From NCBI RefSeq assembly GCF_003265705.1, contig NW_020313165.1, forward strand, positions 470,010 through 534,009: a stretch of 64,000 bases of DNA, in the 5' to 3' direction. A program made the position numbers and the translations under genes. Positions 23,920 through 34,967 of this stretch are shown in pieces. Origin of the DNA: Callorhinus ursinus. Its lineage: Eukaryota; Chordata; Mammalia; Carnivora; Otariidae. Numbering within the stretch: position 1 is the first letter of the stretch; each line of letters opens with the position of its first letter. The notes below the pieces were generated by a model. That model worked only from the letters and a program-made list of their open reading frames with translations. It made no database searches and was not told the DNA's origin.

Positions 23920-24480
23920 AGAAAATCATTTAAAGATAATTGTAGATTACACACAGTTGTAAGAAATAATACAGAGAGGTTCCCTGTATTCTTCAATAAG
24001 CCTCCTCCAATGGTTATAATTTGCAGACCATAACAGAATATCACAATCAGGAAACTTCATTGATGCAATCCACCAAACATAATTAGATTTTACCAGTTTT
24101 ATAAGCACTTGGCAATAAAAAAGAAAAACCTATAGATACATGCAACAAGCTGGATGTGTTTCAAGGGAATTATGCTGAGTGAAAAGAGCCAATGCCCAAA
24201 AGTGACATACTGTACGATCACATTTACATAACATTCTTGAAATGACAAAATTATAGAGATAGAGAACAGATTACTGGTTGCAAGGCGTTAGCGGAGGGAG
24301 GACAGAAGGAGGTGGCTGTGGCTATAAAAGAGTAGCATGAGGGATGCTTGTAAAGAGGGTTTTTAACAGAAAACAAAGTTGACATTTTGAGGTCACAAGT
24401 GACCATCTGAAATGGAAACATAGGAATATTTTACTATAGTACCCTTTTAGAACAGAAAAGACTGACACATCAAATAGATG
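23920..24480. mobile_element. Ancient LINE-1 3' fragments
   Basis: 23924-24110 recalls an L1ME-type 3' UTR (cacagttgtaagaaataatac, caatggttataatttgcagacc). 24116-24480 recalls a LINE-1 ORF2 end/3' UTR (ttatgctgagtgaaaagagcc, actgtacgatcacatttac, gattactggttgcaagg). Confidence 0.55.
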
Positions 24481-25814
24481 TAGTTTTCTTCTTTTCCTTT
24501 CTAAAGATGAGACAGCATCTTAGAATATCTACTAGGGCTATACTGAAATACTATAAAAAGTTCAGATCACCAGAAAAAATAAAAAGGGTGTGGGAACTGA
24601 TACCACTTCTGAACGTTAGAGGCTTTACTGTTTCTTTAATAAATGCACAAAGGAACACCATCTCTAAAAGTGTGAAAACATGAATACCTCTTTAGTAATT
24701 GCATGGTATTGTTGTTCCCTTTAGAGATATATTTAATCTGTTGTTGGTTTCCTTTGTTGCTTCATCCATCAACCAAGACAGCTCGCATGCCAGCCGCACC
24801 AGCTGTGACTAAGTTCATGTTCAACCTCAACTGTCCACAGAGACTCCTGGGCTGATTTCACCTTACGTTTCTGCCTCAGGGTTTCATGCTCTTGTCAAGC
24901 ATTCAACCCAACCTTCGCACAGGTGAGGCCGACTGCAACTGGGCTTCTCTGAACCTAAAGTAGCTGCCAAATGAGCAATTTCCCATGGTTTCCTTAGGGC
25001 AAAGGCTCGTTCAGACAAGCCGAATACTTTGGCTTTGGACTGTTCACCAGGTCGCTGCTGCCTTAGGTCATAAAACACTGCTGAAAGGAACCTGAGACAA
25101 TGTCCGTGTGGGAGGACATCTTAGAAAGTTGTTGATCAAAGGAAGTTGTTAGAAGAACGGCCCATGCCTGTTAAAAGGTGTTAGAACTTGAAGAAAAAAT
25201 AACGAGAAGTCTAATTTCATGGGAAATTGTGACTCGCGATTTTCAACAGCAAGGTGGGGTTATTTTGTAAGGCATAAAAACTCATAAAAAAATACTGAGA
25301 TTTTAGAGAAGAGTGCAGCCAATTCCTCACAGAACAGTTAAGTATTCTAGTCGCCAGCCCTGGTTGAAAAAAACAAGGTACTTGATCCTTCCAGTGGGAA
25401 AGGATTTCTGCATAGTGTGTCCTTTCCTTTGGATTCATTTCTTCCGCCCTCTCCCTTCCTTCCCCCCCCCCTTTCAATTCTTCACTGCTCTCTTTTTGGG
25501 CCACTACACTAAATAAAGGTAAATTAATTTCCATAATTTATAATAGCTAATGGACCTTCAAAAGGGGGAGATTATTCTGTTTTTAGGATCAGGCCACTGT
25601 CTCACAATAATTCAATTAAAAGTTTATAAGTGAGTGAACAAAGGATATAAAATTGTATTCTCTTCTCCCTTTGGAAGCAACTGGTAACCATCATTATAAA
25701 ACAAATTGAAAATCAATCTAGTCGTGTTTTAATAATCAGGCTACCTATGTATTTAAAGGATTTATGTGGTGTAATTATTAGTTCTGAGCTGACTTCATAT
25801 TAAGACCTTCAAAA

Positions 25815-26056
25815 AGGGGCACCTGGGTGGCTCAGTTGTTAGGCATCTGCCTTCTGCTTGGGTCATGATCCTGGGGTCCTGGGATCAAGCCCCGCATTGG
25901 GCTCCCTACTCAGTGGGAAGCCTGCTTCTCCCTCTCCCACTTCCCCTGCTTGTGTTCCCTCTCTCTCTGTTTCTGTCAAATAAATAAATAAAATCTTAAA
26001 AATAAATAAATAAGGGAGCTATAACATCTTCTCCACAGTTCAAAAAAAAAAAAAAA
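25815..26056 (+). mobile_element. Carnivore tRNA-Lys SINE with 3' transduction
   Basis: The SINE body runs to about 26013. It is followed by 28 bp of unrelated sequence (26014-26041, starting gggagctataacatc), then a second A-run, and only then the repeat of the left flank accttcaaaa (25805-25814 and 26057-26066). The extra 28 bp therefore lies inside the target duplication and was carried from the source locus. Confidence 0.8.
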
Positions 26057-26723
26057 ACCTTCAAAAGGATACCAAAAAAAGGGTAAGAAACTGCCAAATT
26101 TCATATAACTCATTCTGGTTTTTAAAAGCTTTTAAGAGAAGAGTTATATACATTCTCTTTTTGTAATTTTTAAAGATTCTTTTGCTAATTGTGAAAAGAG
26201 AAACTAATTCTTGAGAAGTTAGAATTTTAGCATTCTCAACAATGCATAGGAACTCTTTCATTAACAATTCATCTGTATCACTGAAATCTTAAACGGAATA
26301 ATATTCTATATACATAAGAGAAGCTGAATGGTATTCATGGTCAATATATTTAAATAATGAAGAGTTTCAGGGCTGATTTTGGGTAGTATATTTTTTATTG
26401 CAAGTGTGCATTTCTGAAATGAATTCTTGTGCCAGTACGTATGCATGTGTTTATATATACAAACACATACATATATTTTAAATTATTTTTGCTAAGCTGG
26501 AAAATATACATTAAATAACATTATGAATACTATGAATTCATTATAGCATGAATCATCACAGTCTCTCAATCACTAAATTATAAAGCCTTGACTGCTCTAT
26601 TACTGTACATTCTATCATTGTTAAGTCTGGTTGACTTTACCCTCATGACATCTTTCACACAGAACTTGTTGGTGTATTTCCATTGATACTACTGGATGAA
26701 ACCCTCCACTACTTATTATCTGG

Positions 26724-26882
26724 ACGAGTGCTCCTCAAATTTTCAAATGCACACAAATCACGAGGACTTGTTAGATACGGATTCTGATTCAGTAGGTTTG
26801 TGGTAGCATGTTGAGACTCTGCATTTCTGAGTTCCAGGTGTTAATGACACTGCTGGTCCTGAACCACATTTTGAGTAGCAAG
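26724..26882 (+). mobile_element. MER5A-type non-autonomous hAT element
   Basis: Matches the remembered MER5A order: tgctcctcaaattttc, cttgttagatacggattctg, attctgattcagtagg, ctgctggtcctgaaccacat and tttgagtagcaag. Ancient and diverged. It lies just left of the larger hAT fossil. Confidence 0.75.
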
Positions 26883-27344
26883 AACGTAGAGTTCTAGATT
26901 TGCACTGTCCACTGTGGTAGCCACCAGCTATATGTGGCTACTGAGCACTTGAAATATAGCTAGTCAATTGAATTTTAAATTTAATTTTAGTTTGCACTTA
27001 AATTAAAAAAATTAAGTATAAAATATTTTTCTATTATACAAAACTTTATTGTTTTGATAGAACTCTGTTTCACTTTAATCGCTGCATCATTTAAGATATT
27101 ACTGTTGAACTGTAGTGTTCGATAGGCCTGTAAATCATTTGAGTAGTATACATAAACTGATCTGGTTACTATCAATGAATTAATTCAAATTTTTTAATGC
27201 AACAATGTAATAGTGTGCTTATCTGAATATTTTATGCAACATGAGTTACAGTAATACTTAATGTAAATCATAATTTGTATTTAAATTGAAATGCTTATTT
27301 TTATTAGAATATAATTTTTTTTCTATTTAAAAAAGCAGATATGG

Positions 27345-27561
27345 GGGCGCGTGGGTGGCTCAGATGGTTGAACGTCTGCCTTCGGCTCAGGTCATGATCC
27401 TGGGGTCCCGGGATCGAGCCCCGCATCAGGCTCCTGGCTCAGCGGGAAGCCTGCTTCTCCCTCTCCCTCTGCCTCTCGCCCTGCTCATGCTCTCTCTCAT
27501 TCTCTCTGTCTCTCTGTATCTCTGTGTCTCGAATGAATAAATAAAAAAAAATCTTAAAAAA
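27345..27561 (+). mobile_element. Carnivore tRNA-Lys SINE
   Basis: Plus-orientation copy in the hAT fossil; aaaagcagatatgg at 27331-27344 and 27562-27575 is its target duplication. The head has one change (ggcgcgtgggtgg). Confidence 0.94.
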
Positions 27562-27867
27562 AAAAGCAGATATGGAAAAAATTTTATATTTAAAACAAAG
27601 ATATATTTCTGGTGCAAAATAGAGAGAATTAACTAGTAATATAATCAGGACAATAGAGACTAGAAGAAAGTATGTTGCAAATTTCATCATACATGCAACT
27701 GCAATCTATAAAGCTGTTTGTTGTGATGAAAATTTTTAAATATATAAAAAGTGAACAATATTAAGAGACATTTTTGCACCTACATGGTGAATCTATTAAG
27801 AAGTTTTCTCTTAATAGTCAAACAAAACCAACAAAATCAGTCACCTGAAATCAGAAGTAAATGTTGA

Positions 27868-28056
27868 GGGGCGCCTGGGTGGCTCGGACAGTTAAGCGTC
27901 TGCCTTCAGCTCATGTCATGATCCCAGGGTCCTGGGATCGAGCCTCACAGTGGGCTCCCTGTGGGAGCCTACTCCTCCCTCTCCCTCTGCTTGCTGCTTC
28001 CCCTGCATGTACACACTCTCTCTCTGTCAAAAATAAATAAAATCTTAAAAAAAAAA
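27868..28056 (+). mobile_element. Carnivore tRNA-Lys SINE
   Basis: Plus-orientation copy with perfect 15-bp flanks agaagtaaatgttga (27853-27867 and 28057-28071), just before the transposase remains. Confidence 0.95.
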
Positions 28057-28080
28057 AGAAGTAAATGTTGAACATTTGTA

Positions 28081-29684
28081 ACTTTGGCCAGCTATAAAAT
28101 GGCTTGGATTGTTGCACAAAAGAGTAAACCATTTTTAGATCAAGATGGTAATTTCATTTATGATAAAAGACTAGAAGAGATATTTTTACCAAAAATGGAA
28201 GATCTTCAATTAAGTCACAAAACAAATGCCTATAGAATACAAGAACTTTCTAACAATATCAGTGATCCATTGATTCAAAATTTGGAAAACTACAAGTACC
28301 TTTCTTCAGGAGACACTACCCAATTCAAGCGTCATGCATGTATTATCTTAAAGGACTTAACAAATTTAAGACAAAAAAAGTTGTCAATTTGCAGCCTAAA
28401 ACATCAAGCTTGTGGTCTAGATATTTTTAACTTTAACACCTTTCAAAGAAGAGTTTCAGCTGCATAATGAATAAAATTGTTTATCATTATGGATGGTGCT
28501 CCAACTATGTTTGATCAAAAATTCAAATTTATTGACATTTTCAAACAAGAGACTGTTTTCTTTTTTCCTTCATTCCACTGTACAACACATGTGGAAAATA
28601 TCTGTGCAAAGTTTTTTGAAGCTGAGTGTGCAAAAAATGTCATGGATACAGTTGTTAATATTGTGTAGTATATATGTACAAATTCTAGGACTCTTCACTA
28701 AGTTTAGAAGACAATGAATTTAATGATCCTGTGTTCTTTGCCAATGCTCCTTGGCTGAGTTGTGGAAGAGTTTTACAAAGATTTACCACACTTTTAACTT
28801 CAAATCAAAATTTTCTTAAAACAGAAGGAATGCTTGGGGTGCCTGGGTGGTTCAGTCGTTGGGCGTCTGCCTTCAGCTCAGGTCATGATCCTGGGGTCCT
28901 GGGATCAAGCCCTGCATTGGGCTCCCTGCTCAGCGGGAAGCCTGCTTCTCCCTTTCCCACTCCCCCTGGTTGTGTTCCCTCTCTGGCTGTGTCCCTCTCT
29001 GTCAAGTAAATAAATAAAATCTTTAAAAAAAACAAAACAACACAGAAGGAATGCTTGCCTAATATTCAATAATCAAAGACAAAAAAATTATCACACTGCA
29101 CATGAATGAGCTAAATTTAAAGCTCCAAGAAAAGGGAAACTTTATTTGCGAAGCTGAACAAGTGTAAGAATTTATACTGACATTAAAACTTTTAATAATA
29201 TACACCAATAACAATGATTTTACACATTTTTCTACCAAAAATCAATATGCAGGTTTTAATTATTGATAGTTACATAAATTAGTTACAAAAACTAAGAAAA
29301 ATTTGAAGTATGCTAAGTTGATACTGAAATTTAGAGTTGCTTTCAATGTATACAATACTCCTTTGTATTTGTTATTAATGGTATTAACAATTAGTGATAT
29401 ACTTAATTTGAAAAGATGTACTTTTGGAAATGGTTTTGCTTGAAAGATGAAGTCTTCTAGAAAAACATTAAAGTTTTATCCTTGTGGATGCAAATATTAA
29501 AAGAAAAAGATTTTGGTATGCAGTTAGCAGAAAATTTTTAAGTATGTTTGGAACATTTGGGTACACGAATCTATTTTTTTCAATAGCAAATCTTATTAAA
29601 TCTAAACACAGACCCAGTATTTCCAATGAAAATTTAGTGTACAAAATAAGATACGCTCTAAGTGACTTCAAAGATACAGTATGA
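28081..29684 (+). pseudogene. hAT transposase remnant (frameshifted, split by a SINE)
   Basis: Translated pieces follow the order of hAT/Charlie transposases, the family from which the host genes GTF2IRD2 and the ZBED group were domesticated. 28081-28330: an ASYKMAWIVAQKSKPFLD block and ELSNNISDPLIQNLENYKYL. 28489-28670: the DGAPTM box, the zinc-ligand-like FHCTTH and VMDTVVNIV. 28740-28835: APWLSCGRVLQRF (usual RWLSRGRVL). After a SINE (28837-29041) come LHMNELNLKLQEKGN and, at 29520-29660, the C-terminal dimerisation block LSMFGTF...SIANLIKSKHR. The N-terminal BED finger is not recognisable. Stops and frame changes between blocks show that it is dead. There is no sign of host domestication. 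Confidence 0.85.
28837..29041 (+). mobile_element. Carnivore tRNA-Lys SINE splitting the transposase remnant
   Basis: Plus-orientation copy flanked by acagaaggaatgcttg at 28821-28836 and 29042-29057. Confidence 0.95.
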
Positions 29685-29985
29685 AAAAAGAATGTAAAAA
29701 TATCTCTTTAATAAATTTTTAATATTATTGCATCTTCAACCATATTTTAGATATATTACACTAAATAAAATATATTTAAAATAATTTCACTTACTTCTTT
29801 TTTTAAAATTTCACTTATTTCTTTTTACTGTTTTAAAAATGTACTACTAGAAAATTAACAATACACAGGAGGCTTTCATTATATCTCTATTGCACAGTGC
29901 TGGTCTACACTATTACAAAAGTCTCTTCTCTGATCTTCAGTTACTTCCCAACCTACTGTTAATATTCTTAAGTATTGATATTCTT

Positions 29986-29999
29986 GGGGCACCTGGGTG
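29986..29999 (+). mobile_element. 14-bp SINE-head-like fragment
   Basis: ggggcacctgggtg is identical to the first bases of SINE copies in this window (for example at 25816), but nothing of the body follows. A chance match is possible at this length. Confidence 0.35.
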
Positions 30000-30129
30000 T
30001 TACCCTCTCTATAAAAAGTCTCATTATCCCTGCAGCCAGAATTAGATTATCCTCCTCTAAATCAAATGGTTAAAACAAATCATTCCCACATCTTTTTTCA
30101 GCACCCAGTATTTCTTTTTCTATTATTTA

Positions 30130-30366
30130 TAATAATGACCATGGTAGTTTATATTTGTTGCATGCTTACTATGAGCTGTACACATTTATACTATTTATCT
30201 TAATACTTCTGACAGTTTTGTCAGAATTATCAAACTCATTTTAGAAATGACAAAACTGAGGCTTGAAGAGATGAAGTAGCTTGCCCAAGATCAAGAGCAA
30301 AGGAGGCAGGATCCAGATAAACCTGTGTGGTCTAACTCCAAAGCCCATTATTGCCTACATTACTCC
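30130..30366 (-). mobile_element. MIR SINE remnant
   Basis: Antisense MIR: tgcatgcttactatgagctg, aaatgacaaaactgaggcttg, agtagcttgcccaagatcaag and actccaaagcccattattgcc. Confidence 0.85.
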
Positions 30367-31622
30367 TCATGCTAATTTACCATTCTTCATATAAGATTCC
30401 TTTTCCTGTTTATTTTTTATCAATGTCCTGTTCTTTCCTATGAAATATTAAGTTCTGATACAGATTTGTCTTCGATAATTTATTCCTGAAGGCCTGACCT
30501 TCCCTAATAGAAACTAATCCATTCAGAGAAATAAATACAGGAGGGCCTCAAGTGGAAGAAATAGGTAGTGCAAGGGAAAAAAAAAAAGCAAAACTTAATT
30601 TTTCTTTAGATTCATTTTTTAACCAATCCTTAATGTAATTATTTTGTCAAACATGCTTGATATTCTAAAGCTTTTAAGCTCTAAGCATTTAGGAGAAAAG
30701 AAAATTTTAATTAAATGTAGGAAAAAACCCCACCTTCTAATTTGTTCTAAATGTAAAAAATTTTTCAGGATGCAAAGAAACAGTACAATGTAAAAAGGTC
30801 TGGCCACATAAACTGATGCCGGTATTAAAGATACAGAATTAAAATAACTAAAAAGCATACCAACCACAGTACAAAAATACTTAATGAGTCTGAAAATTGA
30901 TGAAAAAATAGACGACTTTGAATATTTTTTATTTGGAAATAACTTCAAATGTACCCAAGAGTTGCAAGAATTAGGAATAGTACAAAGTACATCCTCATAC
31001 TCTCCACCCAGATTTACCTAGTTCACCAGATTCATCCTTTCGCTAACATGTTCGTGAATGAGAAATAAAGTACTCTTGTAAGCTGTTGATATTTAGAGGT
31101 TGCTATTGCTGAGATTCTGCATATTCTCAATCTCTCTCACATATAAACACACACACACACGTGCACACATGCGTACAGATGTATATACATAAGCACATGC
31201 ACACATATACACGCATCAGTTTTTTTCTTAACCTTTTGAGGGTAAGTTACATACATCATGGCTCTTCACCCCTAAAAACTTCAGTATTTCCTAAGTATAT
31301 TCTCACATAACCACAGTATAGTTGTCAAACTTAGGAAATTTAACACTGATTCTTTTACCTAACCTACCATCTGCATTCCAGTTTTGTCACTTGACCCAAT
31401 AATATCCCTTAGAACATTTTTCCCATTTCAGTGCAGGATCTGGTCTACTATGGTCAGGTCTTGTATTTACTTTCCCTGTTTAGGCTCTTTTTAATCTGGG
31501 ATCTTTTATTGCCTTTCTTCTTTTTTTAATGACATTGATATTTTTGAAGAATACAACCCTTCTTTCTCTTGTGCTCCTTCTCTGTCTCTCTCTCACACAC
31601 ACACCCCTTTAAAAAAAATTAA

Positions 31623-31791
31623 GGGGCGCCTGGGTGGCTCAGTTGGTTAAGCATCTGCCTTCGGTTCAGGTCATGATCCCAGAGTCCTGGGACTGAGCCC
31701 CACGTCGGGTTCCTGCTCAGTGGGGCTCAGGGGGAACCCTCTCCCTCTGCTGCTCCCCCTGCTTGCACTCTGTCAAAAAAAAAAAAAAAAA
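31623..31791 (+). mobile_element. Carnivore tRNA-Lys SINE, internally shortened
   Basis: Plus-orientation copy starting ggggcgcctgggtggctcag. The usual tctctgtcaaataaataaa tail is reduced to ctctgtcaaaa. Flanks aaaaaaattaa and acaaaaaattaa resemble each other but are low complexity. Confidence 0.88.
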
Positions 31792-32861
31792 CTTACAAAA
31801 AATTAAACTATCTCTGATCTTGGGTCTAATGCTTCCTCATGGCTAGATTCCGGTTACACATTTTCAGCCAGAATACTACGTAGGTGATGTGTCCTTTTCA
31901 AGGTTTCACATGTGGAGTCACATTCTCCATCTGTTCTTCATTGGTACTATCAATTTTTAGCACCAGTCAAGGTGTTGTCTTATTTCACTACTGTGTAATT
32001 ATTATTTTCCCCTAGCAATTAATAAGCAGTTTATAGCGAACTACTTTAAAATCATGTAAATATGTAAATACTCAGCTCTTCATCAAAATTTCCCCCTAGA
32101 TTTAGCATCTGATGACTCCAGCCTGATTCAGTCTATACTAACACAGATGCAAAATGCTGATTTCCCAAATCTGGCAGGCTCTCTGCACACAACAGTCTAT
32201 AATGAGCAAGAACTTTCCTTTCTCCCCATTAATTAACTCATTAATCTATTTACTAATGGTATGGACTTACGAATTACTATTTTTTCAATGGTCTGCAATT
32301 CACTACTGTATTTAATTATTTTGGTACTCAAGATTCTTCCAGATTTGACCAGCAGGAGCCCTTTTCAAGCTTGTTCCTTGGGACAGGACCCCATCATTTT
32401 GAGCACTTCCTTATTTTCTGGCAAAATGAGATGTTCCAAGTTTGTCTTGTATTTACCCTCCTCCAATGCTTAAATTAGTCATGTCTTCAAGGAAACTGGG
32501 TTCCTTTAGTAGTGAATGATATCTGGGCACTTAGATATGCTATGTGTTCACTGCTATTAGGTTGTCTGTTTCTTGGTTCTTACAGCTGACAGAGCCAGGA
32601 AATGAATATATATATGCATATATGCAAACATATAGATTCATGCACATATACATTCATATGCACATATACCTATATATTTTAGAAGTGATGCCTTTGCAAC
32701 ACCTCCAAATTGCAGTCCAACCCACAGGATTCTTTTGTGACTTCCTTCATTCTGTTTTGTATTATCTATGCTTTTTCATTGAGATTTTGGCTCTCAGTGA
32801 CAATCAACACATTTGCTAAAACCTATGCTACATCTAAAATGGGTTTCAGAATTACTTTGCC

Positions 32862-33047
32862 CGTGGGCGCCTGGGTGGCTCAGTTAAGCGTCTGCCTTCA
32901 CCTCAGGTCATGATCCCGTAGTCCCAGGATCGAGTCCTGCATTGGGCTCCCTGCTCAGGGGAGAGTCTGCTTCTCCCTCTGACACCCCTCTTGTGCTCTC
33001 TAATAAATAAATAAAATCTCTAAAAAAACAAAAACAAAAACAAAAAA
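32862..33047 (+). mobile_element. Carnivore tRNA-Lys SINE
   Basis: Plus-orientation copy. Diverged flanks agaattactttgcc (32848-32861) and agaattgctgtgcc (33048-33061) are its target duplication. Confidence 0.9.
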
Positions 33048-34440
33048 AGAATTGCTGTGCCTATACCACTGAGACAACAAAAAATACTAAAAAATTTTCA
33101 GGATTTGTTTGCACTTCTTTTCCAACTCAACCCAACCTGTCAAAGTCTGAACACAAATACTGTATTCATAAGTTACTTGAATTGGTTTTCTTTTGTTTTT
33201 CTTTAGCATGGATATGGTATTCATTTGAAGTACAAATGGATTCATTTGTTTTGGTCTGTGTGTAGCTTTAAGTTCATTTTCTCTTATCTTTATTGCTTTT
33301 TCTATGTTTTCTAAATGTGTTGAATATTAACATGTACCCCAAAGTAAAAATTATATAAAAAGTTATTCTCAGACAGGTGTCAGTCCCTCCTACATCTTAT
33401 CCACCATGTGTCCACCCACATTGTAGATAACCACTTTCATCACTGTGTAGTTTATCCTTCCTTTGGTGTCTTTTATAAAAGATAAACAGATCTATAACTG
33501 CTCTTGTTTATTAAATACTGCATACTATTTATACTCTTTTGAACTTGGCTTTTTTTACTTGGTAGTATCTCCTGGAAATCACTCCATATTACTCAAGAGA
33601 GATTAAGGTAGTTTTCAATATTTTCTAATTATAAATAATATTGTAATACTGTGCATATGTATTTTAATATTATTAGAGGTATATCTCCAGGGTGAATTCC
33701 TAGATGTGAGATTGTCAGGTAGAAGGGTAAATGATATGTAGATTTGTTAAAACTACCAGTTCTTCTTCATTTTGCATTCCCAATGAGAATGACTGCTTTG
33801 AAACACCCTCACCAACAGAATACTGTCAAGCTTTTGAATTTTTGCTAATGTGATGGGTGAGAAATGGTATTGGTCTGATTTTTCTTAAAAAAAAACAAAA
33901 CAATCAGACAAACCTTTGTTGAGGTAGAATTTATCTATAGTAAATTTCAATATAATAAAATTTACTAATTTTAGGTTACAGTTTAATAACTTTGCTTAAC
34001 CCAAGGTCATAAAAGTTTTTGTTCCTATGTTTAGACCTACAATCCATTCACAGTTCGTTTTTGAGTATGACATGAGGTAGGGGTTGAGATTCACTTTTTT
34101 CCTCAAATATTCCCTTATTTTACCCCCATGTATTGTAACAAGCATCTTTCCTCCAGGGAATTGTCTGTGAACCTTTTAGAATATCAAGTGACTCTAAGTG
34201 TGGTCCGTTTCCACAAGTGTCAGACTATGTTAGCTCCAGGCTTACAGCCAGGAGGAGCAGTCTGTCTGATTATGTTCATTCTCCAATCCCTTTGGTAGTT
34301 GCCTACCACACAACGTCCAGGTTTTGAAAAGTTGTTTTCTGTTGGAAGATGTCTTCCGCCAGTGTTTCCCTCTATCACTACTAGAAGATGGACGTCGTAT
34401 CTTAGTGTAGATTTAACTGGTATTTCTCTTATTATGAGAA

Positions 34441-34515
34441 GCTTGATCCCAGGACCCTGGGACCATGACCTGAGCTGAAGGCAGACGCTTAACAACTGAG
34501 CCACCCAGGCGCCCC
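34441..34515 (-). mobile_element. SINE fragment keeping only the head (75 bp)
   Basis: From gcttgatcccaggaccctgg to ccacccaggcgcccc. The body and T-run expected on the left are absent, and I find no target duplication. The cause may be deletion, an incomplete insertion or misassembly. Confidence 0.85.
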
Positions 34516-34810
34516 TCACTGAGTTAGTTTTATCACTGATTGTCTACAGTTTTCTGGATTACTATTATGTCATCTGCAAGCAGATGGTTTTATTTATTTT
34601 TTCTAATTCATATGCCCCTAGTTGTTGTTCTAGTCTAATTGCATTTTCTTTTTTTGTGTGCTGTTTTTATCAGGTTTAGGTACCAATGTTACACTAGCTT
34701 CAAAAAAAAAAAAAAGAATTTGGTAATTTTCTTTCATTTTTTTTTTATCTTTCAGAGGACACTTAATGTAGTTTTGGGATTGCTAAAATTTTTGTTAAAT
34801 TTCTCTGTGA

Positions 34811-34967
34811 GGGGTGCCTGGGTGGCTCAGTTGGTTAAGCGACTGCCTTNNNNNNNNNNNNNNNNNNNNNNNNNNNNNNNNNNNNNNNNNNNNNNNNNNN
34901 NNNNNNNNNNNNNNNNNNNNNNNNNNNNNNNNNNNNNNNNNNNNNNNNNAAAATCTTTAAAAAAAAT
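34811..34967 (+). mobile_element. Carnivore tRNA-Lys SINE containing an assembly gap
   Basis: Head ggggtgcctgggtggctcag and tail aaaatctttaaaaaaa survive, with 100 Ns between them. aaatttctctgtga occurs at 34797-34810 and 34968-34981, so insert and flanks are correctly paired across the gap. Confidence 0.93.
34850..34949. other. Assembly gap (100 N)
   Basis: Exactly 100 undetermined bases, the conventional size for a gap of unknown length. It lies in the body of a SINE, where about 130-150 bp would be expected. Confidence 0.98.

Larger units (their letters stand above)
26900..29902 (+). mobile_element. Fossil autonomous hAT-Charlie DNA transposon
   Basis: Left end ttgcactgtcc ... ggtagccaccagctatatg and right end ...ctctattgcacagtgctg are inverted, Charlie-like termini. 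They are flanked by ttctagat (26892-26899) and gtctacac (29903-29910), decayed forms of the nTCTAGAn target that Charlie elements favour. Transposase remains lie at 28081-29684. Three SINEs (about 0.6 kb) have inserted, so the element itself is about 2.4 kb. The close pairing of termini, coding remains and target site makes this a nearly complete copy. Confidence 0.75.
30930..33900. mobile_element. Ancient LINE-1 3' UTR-like tract (L1ME type)
   Basis: Long diverged stretch that follows a remembered L1ME-like order: gagttgcaagaattagg, tgagggtaagttacatacatc, atggctcttcacccctaaa, ccagatttgaccagcaggagc and cagagccaggaaatg. It contains a short CA-rich run near 31148-31165. SINEs at 31623 and 32862 interrupt it. 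Exact subfamily and borders are uncertain. Confidence 0.5.
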
